Source of the DNA: Streptococcus sobrinus DSM 20742 = ATCC 33478
Lineage (GTDB): Bacteria; Bacillota; Bacilli; Lactobacillales; Streptococcaceae
NCBI RefSeq assembly: GCF_000686605.1
Contig: NZ_JMLC01000002.1
Coordinates: 1-64,000, forward strand
DNA length: 64,000 bases
Reading direction: 5' to 3'
In this document: positions 44,744 through 52,411 of the stretch, in pieces
How positions within the stretch are numbered: position 1 is the first letter of the stretch
Layout of the letters: each line of letters begins with the position of its first letter
Notes under the pieces: generated by a model
The model's database searches: none
What the model was told of the DNA's origin: nothing
What the model saw: only the letters and a program-made list of their open reading frames with translations
Position numbers and translations under genes: made by a program

Positions 44744-45898
44744 ATGAAAAAAATCCTAATCTTCGGTATGAATGAGAACCCAGGCGGGGTGGAATCTTTC
44801 TTGATGAATTATGTCAGACGTTTTGACCGCTCCAAGCTTGGTATTGATTTTTTGTGTAATTCCATGAATCCCATCGCCTACGAAGACGAACTTCTTGGCC
44901 TTGGTTTGAATGTCTTTCACATTACTGCCCGCAGTAAAAATCCAATTAAATACTATCGTGAACTTGCGACCTTTTTCAAGGAACATGCCAAGGATTACGA
45001 TGCCATTTGGGTTAATATCAATAGCCTAGCTAATATTGACTATCTCAAACTAGCTAAGAAATATGGGATTCCTGTGCGGATTGTCCATAGCCACAATAGT
45101 CAAAACATGAACAATTACTTGCGGGGTCAGCTCCATGCCTTCAATAAAAAACGGATTGCCAACTGGGCGACAGATTTCTGGGCTTGTGCCGATAAGGCAG
45201 CCACTTGGTTCTACCAAGATCAGCCCCTCCAGCAGGCAAAGATTATTCCAAATGCTATTGATATTGAGGCTTCCCGTTTTTCTGAGCAAGCTCGGCAAAA
45301 GATTCGTCAGCAGTATGGGCTTGAGGACGCCTATGTCATCGGTAATGTTGGCCGGCTCCACTTCCAAAAAAATCAGGACTTTATGATTAAGGTTTTTGCT
45401 GAGCTGGTTAAATCCAAGCCTCAAGCGCGGTTAGTTTTGATTGGTCAAGGAGATGATGAAGCCATGCTTAAGGCTCTGGCTCAAGATTTGGGCGTGGCTG
45501 ACAAGGTGATTTTTGCTGGTGTGCAAAAGAATGTGTCAGAATGGCTCAGCGCCTTTGACCTCTTTTTCTTCCCATCTAAATTTGAAGGCCTGCCTCTGGC
45601 TCCTTTTGAAGCCCAGGCTAATGGCCTGCCAGTCCTAGCCTCGAAAGAAGGGGTCCCAAAGGAAATCGCGGTTACACCAAATGTTCATTTTGCTTCCTTG
45701 CAAAAGTCATCTAAGGACTGGGCTGACTTGATTGAGAGACTGTCAGAAGAAGCTGAACGCCTTCCTGAGCAAGAAATCGCTCACTATTTTCAAAATTCTG
45801 GTTATGATATTCGCTTTGCTGCCAAAGATTTGCAGGGTGAGTTATTGAAGCTTCTTGACCTGAGAGAAAGAGAGAAAAGAGACGATGGCCGAAATTGA
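44744..45898 (+). CDS. GT4-type glycosyltransferase (EpsF-like)
   Basis: The start is ATG 44744 (MKKILIFGMNENPGGVESFL). The 384-residue GT-B protein has the N-terminal NPGGVESFLMNYVRRF, the interdomain region IPNAIDIEASRF, YVIGNVGRLHFQKNQDFMI and LVLIGQGDDEAMLKA. The retaining-enzyme E-x7-E region is FFPSKFEGLPLAPFEAQANG. It resembles EpsF-like transferases in exopolysaccharide loci. It overlaps the Stealth gene at its 3' end. Confidence 0.9.
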   Translation: MKKILIFGMNENPGGVESFLMNYVRRFDRSKLGIDFLCNSMNPIAYEDELLGLGLNVFHITARSKNPIKYYRELATFFKEHAKDYDAIWVNINSLANIDYLKLAKKYGIPVRIVHSHNSQNMNNYLRGQLHAFNKKRIANWATDFWACADKAATWFYQDQPLQQAKIIPNAIDIEASRFSEQARQKIRQQYGLEDAYVIGNVGRLHFQKNQDFMIKVFAELVKSKPQARLVLIGQGDDEAMLKALAQDLGVADKVIFAGVQKNVSEWLSAFDLFFFPSKFEGLPLAPFEAQANGLPVLASKEGVPKEIAVTPNVHFASLQKSSKDWADLIERLSEEAERLPEQEIAHYFQNSGYDIRFAAKDLQGELLKLLDLREREKRDDGRN

Positions 45899-46877
45899 CT
45901 TTGTGGTTACTTGGGTGGATGGTCAAGATCCTGCTTGGTTAAAAACTAAATCCAAGTATGAGCCTGCAACTAGCGTGACAACCAAAGAGAGTGATAGTGA
46001 AAATCGTTATCGTGTTGTGAATAGTTTTCGCTATTGGTTTCGATCCGTTGAAAAATATGCTCCTTGGGTTAATAAGATTTTCTTTGTGACTTATGGACAT
46101 GTTCCTGACTGGTTAGACACCAGCCATCCCAAGTTGTGCCTAGTCCGCCACGAGGACTACATTCCCAAGGACTATCTACCAACCTTTAATTCCAATGTGA
46201 TTGAGCTCAACCTTCATCGAATTTCTGATTTGAGTGAGCATTTTGTCCTCTTTAGTGATGATATGATTCTAAATCAACCTCTTAAACCGGATGATTTTTT
46301 CCACAAGGGTTTACCAAGGCTGCTGGCAATCTATCGGCCTATCGTTGCTCAAAGTGAATTTAGCCATATTGAGGTTAATAACACGCGTTTCCTCAATAAA
46401 TATTTTTTTGGGAAACCTAATTTCAAAAAGCATCTGGGCAAGTATTTCAATTATCGTTATGGCAAGTTCAACCTTTATAATTTTCTCAGCCTCTTTTACT
46501 CGGGAATTATGGGTTATGAGGATGCCCATGTTGGTCTTCCTTCTCTCAAATCTACCTATGCGGATGTTTGGGAAAAGGAGGGGACATACTTAGACGAGAT
46601 GTGTCATAATCGTTTTCGCAGTAGCCAAGACCTCAATCATTGGGCTATGAGCTATTGGAATATTGAGACTAATCGCTTTTATCCTCAGACGATTAAGATT
46701 GGCAAGTACGTTCCTATCGCTGATAGGGATGAGATTGCTAAAATTGTTGGTGGCTCGTCCTATAAGATGGTTTGTATCAATGACGATGAAAGTTCGGTTG
46801 ATTTTCAAGCGGAGAATGCTTGGATTGAACAAGTTCTAGCTGAAAAGATTCCTGAAAAGAGTTCCTTTGAAAAATAA
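45885..46877 (+). CDS. Stealth-family sugar-phosphate transferase
   Basis: The 330-residue protein shows the Stealth conserved regions in order. CR1 is EIDFVVTWVDGQDPAWL (residues 3-19). CR2 is RYWFRSVEKYAPWVNKIFFV (part) and RHEDYIPKDYLPTFNSNVIE, with LFSDDMILNQPLKPDDFF carrying the acidic catalytic motif. Later His/Arg-rich regions include NRFRSSQDLNHWAMSYW. Stealth proteins transfer sugar 1-phosphate and so build phosphodiester links; in oral streptococcal receptor polysaccharides such a transferase is present. It therefore suggests a phosphodiester in this glycan. Confidence 0.9.
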   Translation: MAEIDFVVTWVDGQDPAWLKTKSKYEPATSVTTKESDSENRYRVVNSFRYWFRSVEKYAPWVNKIFFVTYGHVPDWLDTSHPKLCLVRHEDYIPKDYLPTFNSNVIELNLHRISDLSEHFVLFSDDMILNQPLKPDDFFHKGLPRLLAIYRPIVAQSEFSHIEVNNTRFLNKYFFGKPNFKKHLGKYFNYRYGKFNLYNFLSLFYSGIMGYEDAHVGLPSLKSTYADVWEKEGTYLDEMCHNRFRSSQDLNHWAMSYWNIETNRFYPQTIKIGKYVPIADRDEIAKIVGGSSYKMVCINDDESSVDFQAENAWIEQVLAEKIPEKSSFEK

Positions 46878-46892
46878 AGTAGAGAATAAATA

Positions 46893-47951
46893 ATGAAGAA
46901 ATATCAAATTGTTGAAGTGTGTGGTTCAGATAATCAGCACGCTGGGAGTAAGGCAACTAGCGATATTTTTAAGATTGCAGAGCCACTGGGATTTGAGCCT
47001 GTTTATATTAAGCAAGGCTTACCAAAGTCTGGCCTCTTAGTCAAGCTAGTCAATCAGTGGCACTATTATAGCAACTGGAAACAGGCTTTCCATTCTATCC
47101 ATGCAGGTAGCCTCCTGCTTTTGCAGCATCCCTTTCATCACCGTCAACTAGGGCGTGAGAAGTTTTTGCGACGTTTAAAGGAGGAAAAGCAGGTTCGTTT
47201 TATCTGCCTGGTTCACGATGTAGAGGAACTGCGTAATGTTTCCTACCTGAACAATGACCAGCATAAGAAGGAATTTGATTTCATGCTGGAGCTGGCCGAC
47301 CAGCTGATCGTCCATAACCAGGCCATGAAGGAATTTTTCTTGTCTAAGGGTCTACCTGAGGGTAAGCTGGTGGTCTTGGGTATTTTTGATTATTTAACGG
47401 AGCTTGAACCCGATGAAGCCCGATTTTCTAAGTCGGTGACCATCGCAGGAAATCTTAGTCCTTACAAGAGCCCCTACATCGAAAAGATTGGGGATCTTGA
47501 GGGGATCAGCTTTGACCTCTATGGGCCTAACTATGTCCAGCAGGACTCTGGAGAGCAAGTGTGTTACCACGGTTCCTTTCCACCTGACCAGCTGCCTAGC
47601 CAGTTGAAGCAAGGCTTTGGTCTGGTTTGGGATGGGGATTCCATTGATGAGTGCAATGGCCCCTTCGGCAACTATCTGCGCTACAACAATCCCCACAAGC
47701 TTTCCCTCTATATTGCTTCTGGTCTGCCAGTAATCGTATGGAGTCAGGCGGCTTTGGCAGGCTTTGTTGAGGAGCGAGGCCTAGGGCTTGTTGTTGATAG
47801 TCTGAGGGAAATATCGCTAATTTTAGCGAAATTAGACCAAACTACCTATCATACCTATGCTCAAAATTGTTTAAGTCTGAGCCAAGAATTACGCTCGGGT
47901 CTTTATAGTCAAAATGCATTAGACCAGGCTCAAGCTAGAATTAGCCAATGA
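46893..47951 (+). CDS. Galactofuranosyltransferase-like protein, copy 1
   Basis: The 352-residue protein belongs to the beta-galactofuranosyltransferase-like sugar transferases of streptococcal and lactococcal polysaccharide loci. Key segments: CGSDNQHAGSKATSDIFKIA, LVHDVEELRNVSYLNN, LIVHNQAMKEFFLSKGL, GNYLRYNNPHKLSLYIASGL and AALAGFVEERGLGLVVDSL. The last two are shared almost residue by residue with the next gene. With glf upstream, use of UDP-Galf is the natural inference. Confidence 0.82.
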   Translation: MKKYQIVEVCGSDNQHAGSKATSDIFKIAEPLGFEPVYIKQGLPKSGLLVKLVNQWHYYSNWKQAFHSIHAGSLLLLQHPFHHRQLGREKFLRRLKEEKQVRFICLVHDVEELRNVSYLNNDQHKKEFDFMLELADQLIVHNQAMKEFFLSKGLPEGKLVVLGIFDYLTELEPDEARFSKSVTIAGNLSPYKSPYIEKIGDLEGISFDLYGPNYVQQDSGEQVCYHGSFPPDQLPSQLKQGFGLVWDGDSIDECNGPFGNYLRYNNPHKLSLYIASGLPVIVWSQAALAGFVEERGLGLVVDSLREISLILAKLDQTTYHTYAQNCLSLSQELRSGLYSQNALDQAQARISQ

Positions 47952-47983
47952 TTGGCTTAGCTTTCTGAATATAGTGAAAGAAT

Positions 47984-49006
47984 ATGAGAAATAAATACTT
48001 AATAGATTTTATCAGAGATGATACTAATACAGCAGCTTCTAAGGCTGAGCGAGATATTAGTAGTTTCTTGAAAACGATTGGCTTTTTGGGTATTAATTAC
48101 GACATGAGCTTGCCTCGGGCCATCAAGAGTTTGGGAGAAGATTATATCCTTGCTAAGAAAATAAAGTGCATTGAGGCTGACGACATCTGCTTGATGCAAT
48201 ATTCTATGTTCGGTCGGCCTTCCCTGAAAAAACTCATGAAAAAGTTGGCCTTTAATCGCCACAAGATTCTTCTGGTTCATGATATCGAAAGTCTGCGGGA
48301 GCAAATGGGAACTAGTGGGATTGCTGAGGAGCTGGCTCTCTTACAGGAGGCTCAATGCCTGATTGTCCATAATGACAAGATGGCCGATTGGCTGAGGGAG
48401 CAGGGGCTAAAAGTGCCTATGATTTCTTTGGAGATTTTTGATTATGCCCAGCCAGTTGACCTGAAAGAAGTAAGGGTGCAGAACGATTGGAAGACCGTCG
48501 TCTTTGCAGGAAACCTAGATAAGAGTTCTTTCTTGCGCCAACTCAAAACCCAAACGCCTTTCTATCTCTACGGCCTCAAGAGCCATGACCAGGCTTATCA
48601 AGAGAACCTGACCTACTGTGGCTCCAAAACCTCTACAGAAATTCCATCAGTTGTGAGTCAGTATGGCTTTGGACTAGTTTGGGATGGACCTGGCATTGAT
48701 TCCTGTCAAGGCGCTGTCGGTAACTATATGCGCTACAATAATCCCCACAAGACCTCACTCTATCTCAGCAGCAATCTACCAGTCATCATTGGGAAAGAGG
48801 CAGCCTTAGCTGGCTTTGTTGAAGAACACGGTCTAGGTCTGACCCTCGATTCGCTTGAAGAATTGGACGACCGTCTAGCTCGGCTGAGCCAGGCCGATTA
48901 CGACCAGATGAAGACCAACTGCCAAGCCATGGGCCAAAGGTTAAGGAATGGTTACTACAGTATCAAGGCCACCCAAGAAGCGGTGGAAGTGGTTGGGAAA
49001 TATTAA
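47984..49006 (+). CDS. Galactofuranosyltransferase-like protein, copy 2
   Basis: This 340-residue paralogue of the preceding protein contains DDTNTAASKAERDISSFLK, LVHDIESLREQMG, LIVHNDKMADWLREQGL, GNYMRYNNPHKTSLYLSSNL and AALAGFVEEHGLGLTLDSL. N-terminal halves differ more than C-terminal halves, as expected if acceptor recognition has changed. Two linked copies suggest either two Galf linkages or one Galf and one related sugar. The start is ATG 47984. Confidence 0.82.
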   Translation: MRNKYLIDFIRDDTNTAASKAERDISSFLKTIGFLGINYDMSLPRAIKSLGEDYILAKKIKCIEADDICLMQYSMFGRPSLKKLMKKLAFNRHKILLVHDIESLREQMGTSGIAEELALLQEAQCLIVHNDKMADWLREQGLKVPMISLEIFDYAQPVDLKEVRVQNDWKTVVFAGNLDKSSFLRQLKTQTPFYLYGLKSHDQAYQENLTYCGSKTSTEIPSVVSQYGFGLVWDGPGIDSCQGAVGNYMRYNNPHKTSLYLSSNLPVIIGKEAALAGFVEEHGLGLTLDSLEELDDRLARLSQADYDQMKTNCQAMGQRLRNGYYSIKATQEAVEVVGKY

Positions 49007-49026
49007 TTATAAGGAGAAAGCATTTC

Positions 49027-50034
49027 ATGAAACGTATTCAATGGTTGGATTTTGGTAAGGGATTTACCATCTTCCTCGTTCTAGTTGGTCATGTTTTCAA
49101 GGGTATGCAGCAATCTGGTGCTTTTGAAGCCTATCATGCCAGCTTTCAATTTATCATCCAATGCTTTTGTATCTTCCATATCCCAGTTTTCTTTGCCCTG
49201 TCTGGCTATCTTTTTAAGCCGGTCAAGAATTTGTCGGCCTATCCTAAGTATGCTCTCAAGAAGTCCCTGGCTCTTTTGGTACCCTATGTGCTCTTTTGCG
49301 TTACCTATTTCTTTTTCCAGAAATTAGGCGGTACTAGCGTTCGGGAAGGAACTTCCCTAGCAGATTTGCTGGCTATTTATAAGAGCCCTATTGCGGTTTC
49401 TTGGTACCTCTATATTCTCTGGGGTGTCAGCCTCTATGTTGGCCTGCTCTCGGTCTTTATCAAGGATAAGACCAAGCTCCTAGCACTGACAGCCCTGACT
49501 AGTCTGGCAAGCTATCCCCTGCACTCTTCTATCTTCCTCTTGCAGGGTACCCTGCTTTGGTCTGGTATTTATGGTTTGGGAAGCTATTTCAGTCAGATTT
49601 CCTTTGAAAATTTTTCCAAGGGCTTGGGCAAGAAAGTCTTGCTAATTTTAACCTTGCTGGGTCTTTATCTCCTTTGGTGGACTCAATTTGATTTTAAGGA
49701 GGGCGTGAGCTATCAAACACCAGGCTTGGAAGGAATCGCCTTTATTCTCAGCGTTTTCCTAGCCTTCCTCATTTATCCAAAACTGCCCCACACCGGTTTC
49801 TTTAACTATTTTGCGGATAAGGGAAAATCTAGCCTGATTATCTATATTTTTCACTCGCCCGTCCTCAGCGCTATTCGGATAATCCTCCTGCGCCTGGGCC
49901 TCCATAGCATGATTCTCCATGTCCTGATTGGCATTGTCGGTGGTTGGTTAATCAGCCTCTTCATTGCCTATCTTTTCAACAAAATCAAGTTCCTTAATTT
50001 CTTTGTCGCCCCGACCAAGTATATTAGGGTGTAG
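49027..50034 (+). CDS. Acyltransferase 3 family membrane protein, second copy
   Basis: The 335-residue protein has about ten hydrophobic helices and the family start RIQWLDFGKGFTIFLVLVGH with the conserved His, then FHIPVFFALSGYLFKP. It is probably an O-acetyltransferase for the surface glycan. It is the last intact gene of the polysaccharide string. Its 3' end (about 49911-50034) has a diverged duplicate at 52151-52277. Ribosome site AAGGAGAAAG. Confidence 0.87.
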   Translation: MKRIQWLDFGKGFTIFLVLVGHVFKGMQQSGAFEAYHASFQFIIQCFCIFHIPVFFALSGYLFKPVKNLSAYPKYALKKSLALLVPYVLFCVTYFFFQKLGGTSVREGTSLADLLAIYKSPIAVSWYLYILWGVSLYVGLLSVFIKDKTKLLALTALTSLASYPLHSSIFLLQGTLLWSGIYGLGSYFSQISFENFSKGLGKKVLLILTLLGLYLLWWTQFDFKEGVSYQTPGLEGIAFILSVFLAFLIYPKLPHTGFFNYFADKGKSSLIIYIFHSPVLSAIRIILLRLGLHSMILHVLIGIVGGWLISLFIAYLFNKIKFLNFFVAPTKYIRV

Positions 50035-50084
50035 GCTGGAATTATTTTCGGTTTTACAATAACTGGTCTTTGCTAGGGTGAGAA

Positions 50085-50113
50085 TTGACAGAATTTAAAA
50101 GGTACTTTATAAC
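50085..50113 (+). promoter_or_regulatory. Promoter upstream of the broken antitoxin
   Basis: TTGACA (50085-50090), 17 bases and TATAAC (50108-50113). Confidence 0.6.
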
Positions 50114-50139
50114 AATGCACATGATATACTGACAAGCGA

Positions 50140-50176
50140 AACGCAAATGACAGATATGAGATATGCGTTTTTTGTG
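50140..50176 (+). terminator. Possible terminator or attenuator hairpin
   Basis: AACGCA (from 50142) pairs with TGCGTT around about 20 bases, followed by TTTTTGTG. It lies between the promoter at 50085 and the antitoxin remnant, so it could end the polysaccharide transcript or attenuate the toxin transcript. Confidence 0.5.
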
Positions 50177-50202
50177 TATGACAAGTAAAGGAAGTGCTTT
50201 TT

Positions 50203-50387
50203 ATAGCTATAACGGATAAGAGCCTTGATATCATTGTTCAAGACGAGGCTGAAATGAAAAAAAGTTTTATCTATTATTAACGGGTATTAACGGGAAAAAG
50301 CCTGCTAGCCAAGAGGCGAAGGATAGAATTGCGGCATTAAATCAACACAAGGTCAAAGAGGAAGTTTTTAGTGCCAGAAATAATTGA
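50203..50387 (+). pseudogene. Broken antitoxin gene upstream of the GNAT toxin-like gene
   Basis: After AAAGGAAG an open frame begins with ATA (50203) where ATG is expected: IAITDKSLDIIVQDEAEMKK. It then leaves frame at a seven-A run (50264-50270) and stops at 50280. A 10-base tandem duplication (TATTAACGGG twice, about 50276-50295) follows. Beyond it another frame reads INGKKPASQEAKDRIAALNQ and runs to a stop at 50387, overlapping the toxin start at 50371. Removing one A and one duplicate copy restores a single frame. Layout and overlap fit a toxin-antitoxin operon. The antitoxin family is not recognised with certainty. Confidence 0.55.
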
Positions 50388-50910
50388 TTATGGATCTTGG
50401 TTAGGTGATATAAAGAAAGCTTCATCTCTCTTTGATTGTGGTGATAGTCACGTTAATGATTATTTTAAAAAAGGAAGTGGGAATGATTCTTCGCGAAGAT
50501 TATTGCTATATGTTTCGGAAAATCAGATTTTAGGTTTTGTTACTGTTTCGTTGGCCAATCTTAAAGTGTCAATTCAAAACCATAATGAAATTGAAACAGA
50601 TGCTGTTCTTTATATTAATGGGCTAGGTGTTGACCGAAAACACCATAGAGAAAAAATTGGCAGTCACCTTTTACAGGTTGCCTTTAGCATATCCTTATCC
50701 ATTGATATGATGGCGCCAATTAAGGGTGTTTATCTCGTGGCATTAAGAGAAGCTATGGATTTTTGCGATGAATTCGAATTCACCTACCTCAGTAGAGACC
50801 CCATGTCCGATTTTAACTCAAAAGAGTTTCCTATGTTTTTATCTATTGAAACAATAAAAGATTTAGGAATATTACCATATTTAAATGCTTATGAATTGAA
50901 CGATGAGTAA
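50371..50910 (+). CDS. GNAT-family toxin-like acetyltransferase
   Basis: The start is GTG 50371 inside the end of the broken upstream frame. The 179-residue protein has a TacT/AtaT-like start, with KASSLFDCGDSHVNDYFKKG corresponding to the FxCGxxxLDxFL opening of GNAT toxins. An acetyl-CoA region follows (LYINGLGVDRKHHREKIGSH, where RKHHREKIG is the pyrophosphate loop). Then come YLVALREAMDFCDEFEFTYL and the tail. Toxins of this group acetylate aminoacyl-tRNA. No intact partner is adjacent, so the protein may be attenuated or have another role. AT-rich. Confidence 0.7.
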   Translation: MPEIIDYGSWLGDIKKASSLFDCGDSHVNDYFKKGSGNDSSRRLLLYVSENQILGFVTVSLANLKVSIQNHNEIETDAVLYINGLGVDRKHHREKIGSHLLQVAFSISLSIDMMAPIKGVYLVALREAMDFCDEFEFTYLSRDPMSDFNSKEFPMFLSIETIKDLGILPYLNAYELNDE

Positions 50911-51418
50911 CGGTCACCTTGGTCGAAAGACTGAGGTCTTTTGTTTTCTTGTTCAAAATTCGCTATAAGTATAAAAAGCAGGCACCAGTAGTGCATCTCC
51001 ATTTTTTGAACGAAAAATAGTTTTTGCCCCAGCCTCTTCATTAGAGTATCATTCCTTACTTTCATACATGCATGAAACCATAGGACGCTGAACTCAATTA
51101 GCCTTATAAATTAGCCTTATACTAGATAATATAATAGAGTAAGAACCTATCAAATTTCAGCTATATCTTGAAAGATATCTGACAATTTCGCAAGCATGCT
51201 CAGAATATCAATAACTATTATTGATAGTTACCTTACTTTTGTTAAAAATTCCAAAAATTATCTTTTGTTTTACTTAAACATAACATCGAATCAACATTTT
51301 TGTTTTGTATTGAAAAAAAACTAAAAAATGTTTTAATATTAAAATATATCTGATAGGTGAGTCGGTACCGTTATATCTACTAGGTATAATTTAAAAATTT
51401 TATTAGGAGACAGTTTTT
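50911..51418. other. Gene-free AT-rich stretch upstream of the bacteriocin
   Basis: No coding frame is convincing. It contains a small hairpin with AAAGACTGAGGTCTTTT near 50928 (probable terminator of the GNAT gene), a 13-base tandem repeat (AATTAGCCTTATA twice, about 51098-51124), and TAACTATTATTGATAGTTA near 51214. At 51381-51390, TAGGTATAAT is an extended -10 box with no good -35, so activation by a regulator is likely for the bacteriocin promoter. Confidence 0.5.
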
Positions 51419-51700
51419 ATGAACTCATTAGTATTTGAAGATTTTGAAATTGCAACGACAGATTATCTTTCTGAAACAGAAGCGGGTGGTCTTCTTTTAG
51501 GTGTTTTAGGAGCAGCAGCAGGCGGAGTTGGTGGCTTCTTCACGGGCGGAGTTGCTGGAGCAGCTGTTGGAACAGTGACTCTTCCGGTTGTTGGAACAAT
51601 TGCAGGAACTACAGCTGGTGCTATCGGCGGAGCAGCAACTGGTGCTGCTACACTAGGAATAGCTGGTGCTAGTGTTAATACTTGGGGTAAGTGGATTTAA
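51419..51700 (+). CDS. Gly/Ala-rich class II bacteriocin precursor (Blp-like)
   Basis: The 93-residue protein starts at ATG 51419, nine bases after TTAGGAGA. Residues 1-24 form an acidic leader ending DYLSETEAGG, consistent with a double-glycine cleavage site, although the spacing of hydrophobic residues before GG is not canonical. The predicted mature 69-residue peptide (LLLGVLGAAAGGVGGFFTGG onward) is very rich in Gly and Ala, with many GxxxG/AxxxG motifs, and ends SVNTWGKWI. This is the composition of pore-forming two-peptide and Blp bacteriocins. No transporter or regulator is next to it; export would need an ABC peptidase transporter elsewhere. Confidence 0.8.
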   Translation: MNSLVFEDFEIATTDYLSETEAGGLLLGVLGAAAGGVGGFFTGGVAGAAVGTVTLPVVGTIAGTTAGAIGGAATGAATLGIAGASVNTWGKWI

Positions 51701-51835
51701 TTGCTAAAATAAACACGGTTATGATACTGTGCAAAAAGATAGGAATTTTTCTAAGTAATAAAAACTCTTTTCCAGCATCCCTACTTTGCTGAAAATTGAT
51801 TACATAGCTATGTTTTAATTTAAAGGAGATGCACA

Positions 51836-52006
51836 ATGTTATCATCCAAGTTTTCCTGGTTTGTTTTAGCGAGTTACCTTATTTTAATACTTATTCCTGT
51901 GTTGTTTCCACATATAAAAAATATTAAACTTATTATATTTTCTATACTACTGTTAGAAACTATACTAGTAATAGTTCTTTATTTAAAAGGCAAGTATTTT
52001 AGTTAG
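51836..52006 (+). CDS. Small two-helix membrane protein, candidate bacteriocin immunity
   Basis: A 56-residue frame starts at ATG 51836 seven bases after AAAGGAGAT. It encodes two membrane helices (WFVLASYLILILIPVLF and LIIFSILLLETILVIVLYL) joined by PHIKNIK and ending KGKYFS. Size, topology and position 135 bases after the bacteriocin precursor fit an immunity protein. It is too short and hydrophobic for family assignment. An unrelated small membrane protein remains possible. Confidence 0.65.
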   Translation: MLSSKFSWFVLASYLILILIPVLFPHIKNIKLIIFSILLLETILVIVLYLKGKYFS

Positions 52007-52082
52007 AGTTAGAAGTATATACCGGTATTTATCGTCGGCTCTTTGTCAACCGTGTAGTGAAATGACAAGGGCTCAAATTCGA

Positions 52083-52110
52083 GAGAGAATCAGATTGGTT
52101 CTCTCTTTTA
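52083..52110 (+). terminator. Terminator after the bacteriocin pair
   Basis: GAGAGAA (52083-52089) and TTCTCTC (52099-52105), followed by TTTTA. Confidence 0.65.
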
Positions 52111-52150
52111 TGTTATGGTGTTTAAAGAAAAAGGTGAAGTTCTTGCAACG

Positions 52151-52277
52151 TGTGCTGATCCATGTTTTGATTGGTATTGTCGGCGGTTGGCTGATAAGCC
52201 TCTTTATTGCCCATCTCTTCAACAAAATCAAGTTCCTTAATTTCTTTGTCGCCCCGACCAGGTATGTTAAGGTATAA
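52151..52277 (+). pseudogene. 3' stump of a second acyltransferase gene
   Basis: This segment encodes HVLIGIVGGWLISLFIAHLF and NKIKFLNFFVAPTRYVKV, matching the C-terminus of the acyltransferase at 49027-50034 with scattered synonymous and conservative changes. It has no start, and nothing upstream resembles the rest of such a gene. It is the remaining end of a paralogue, and marks the right border of the inserted or rearranged block that starts at about 50035. Confidence 0.8.
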
Positions 52278-52302
52278 GGAGAAGATTATTTCAACTTTTG
52301 TA

Positions 52303-52331
52303 TTGCAAACACACAGTGCGTGTGTTAGAAT
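52303..52331 (+). promoter_or_regulatory. Promoter with palindromic spacer before the Abi RNA
   Basis: TTGCAA (52303-52308) and TAGAAT (52326-52331) are separated by 17 bases that form an inverted repeat, ACACAC-AGTGC-GTGTGT. A protein bound there would block transcription of the RNA and Abi gene. Confidence 0.65.
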
Positions 52332-52335
52332 ATAG

Positions 52336-52396
52336 TTGAGATGACAATCCCCCCACATCCATTATGGACAGATACGTCTGACGTGGGGCTTTTTTG
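52336..52396 (+). ncRNA. Structured RNA upstream of Abi gene (abiF-RNA-like)
   Basis: From the promoter's expected start, a roughly 60-base transcript folds as a three-way junction. The closing stem is CCCCAC (52351-52356) with GTGGGG (52383-52388). Two inner hairpins are TCC/GGA (52358-52368) and CAGA/TCTG (52369-52380). CTTTTTT follows (to 52395). It ends 16 bases before the Abi start codon. Structured RNAs in this position are known for AbiF-like genes (the abiF RNA motif); identity here rests on layout and shape, not on a covariance search. Confidence 0.65.
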
Positions 52397-52411
52397 TACA
52401 AAGGAGAAGTA

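Noticed and set aside
52062..52277. 71-codon frame before the Abi gene as a real gene
   Set aside because: Its second half is the acyltransferase C-terminus and its first half is a terminator hairpin; it is a stump, not a gene.
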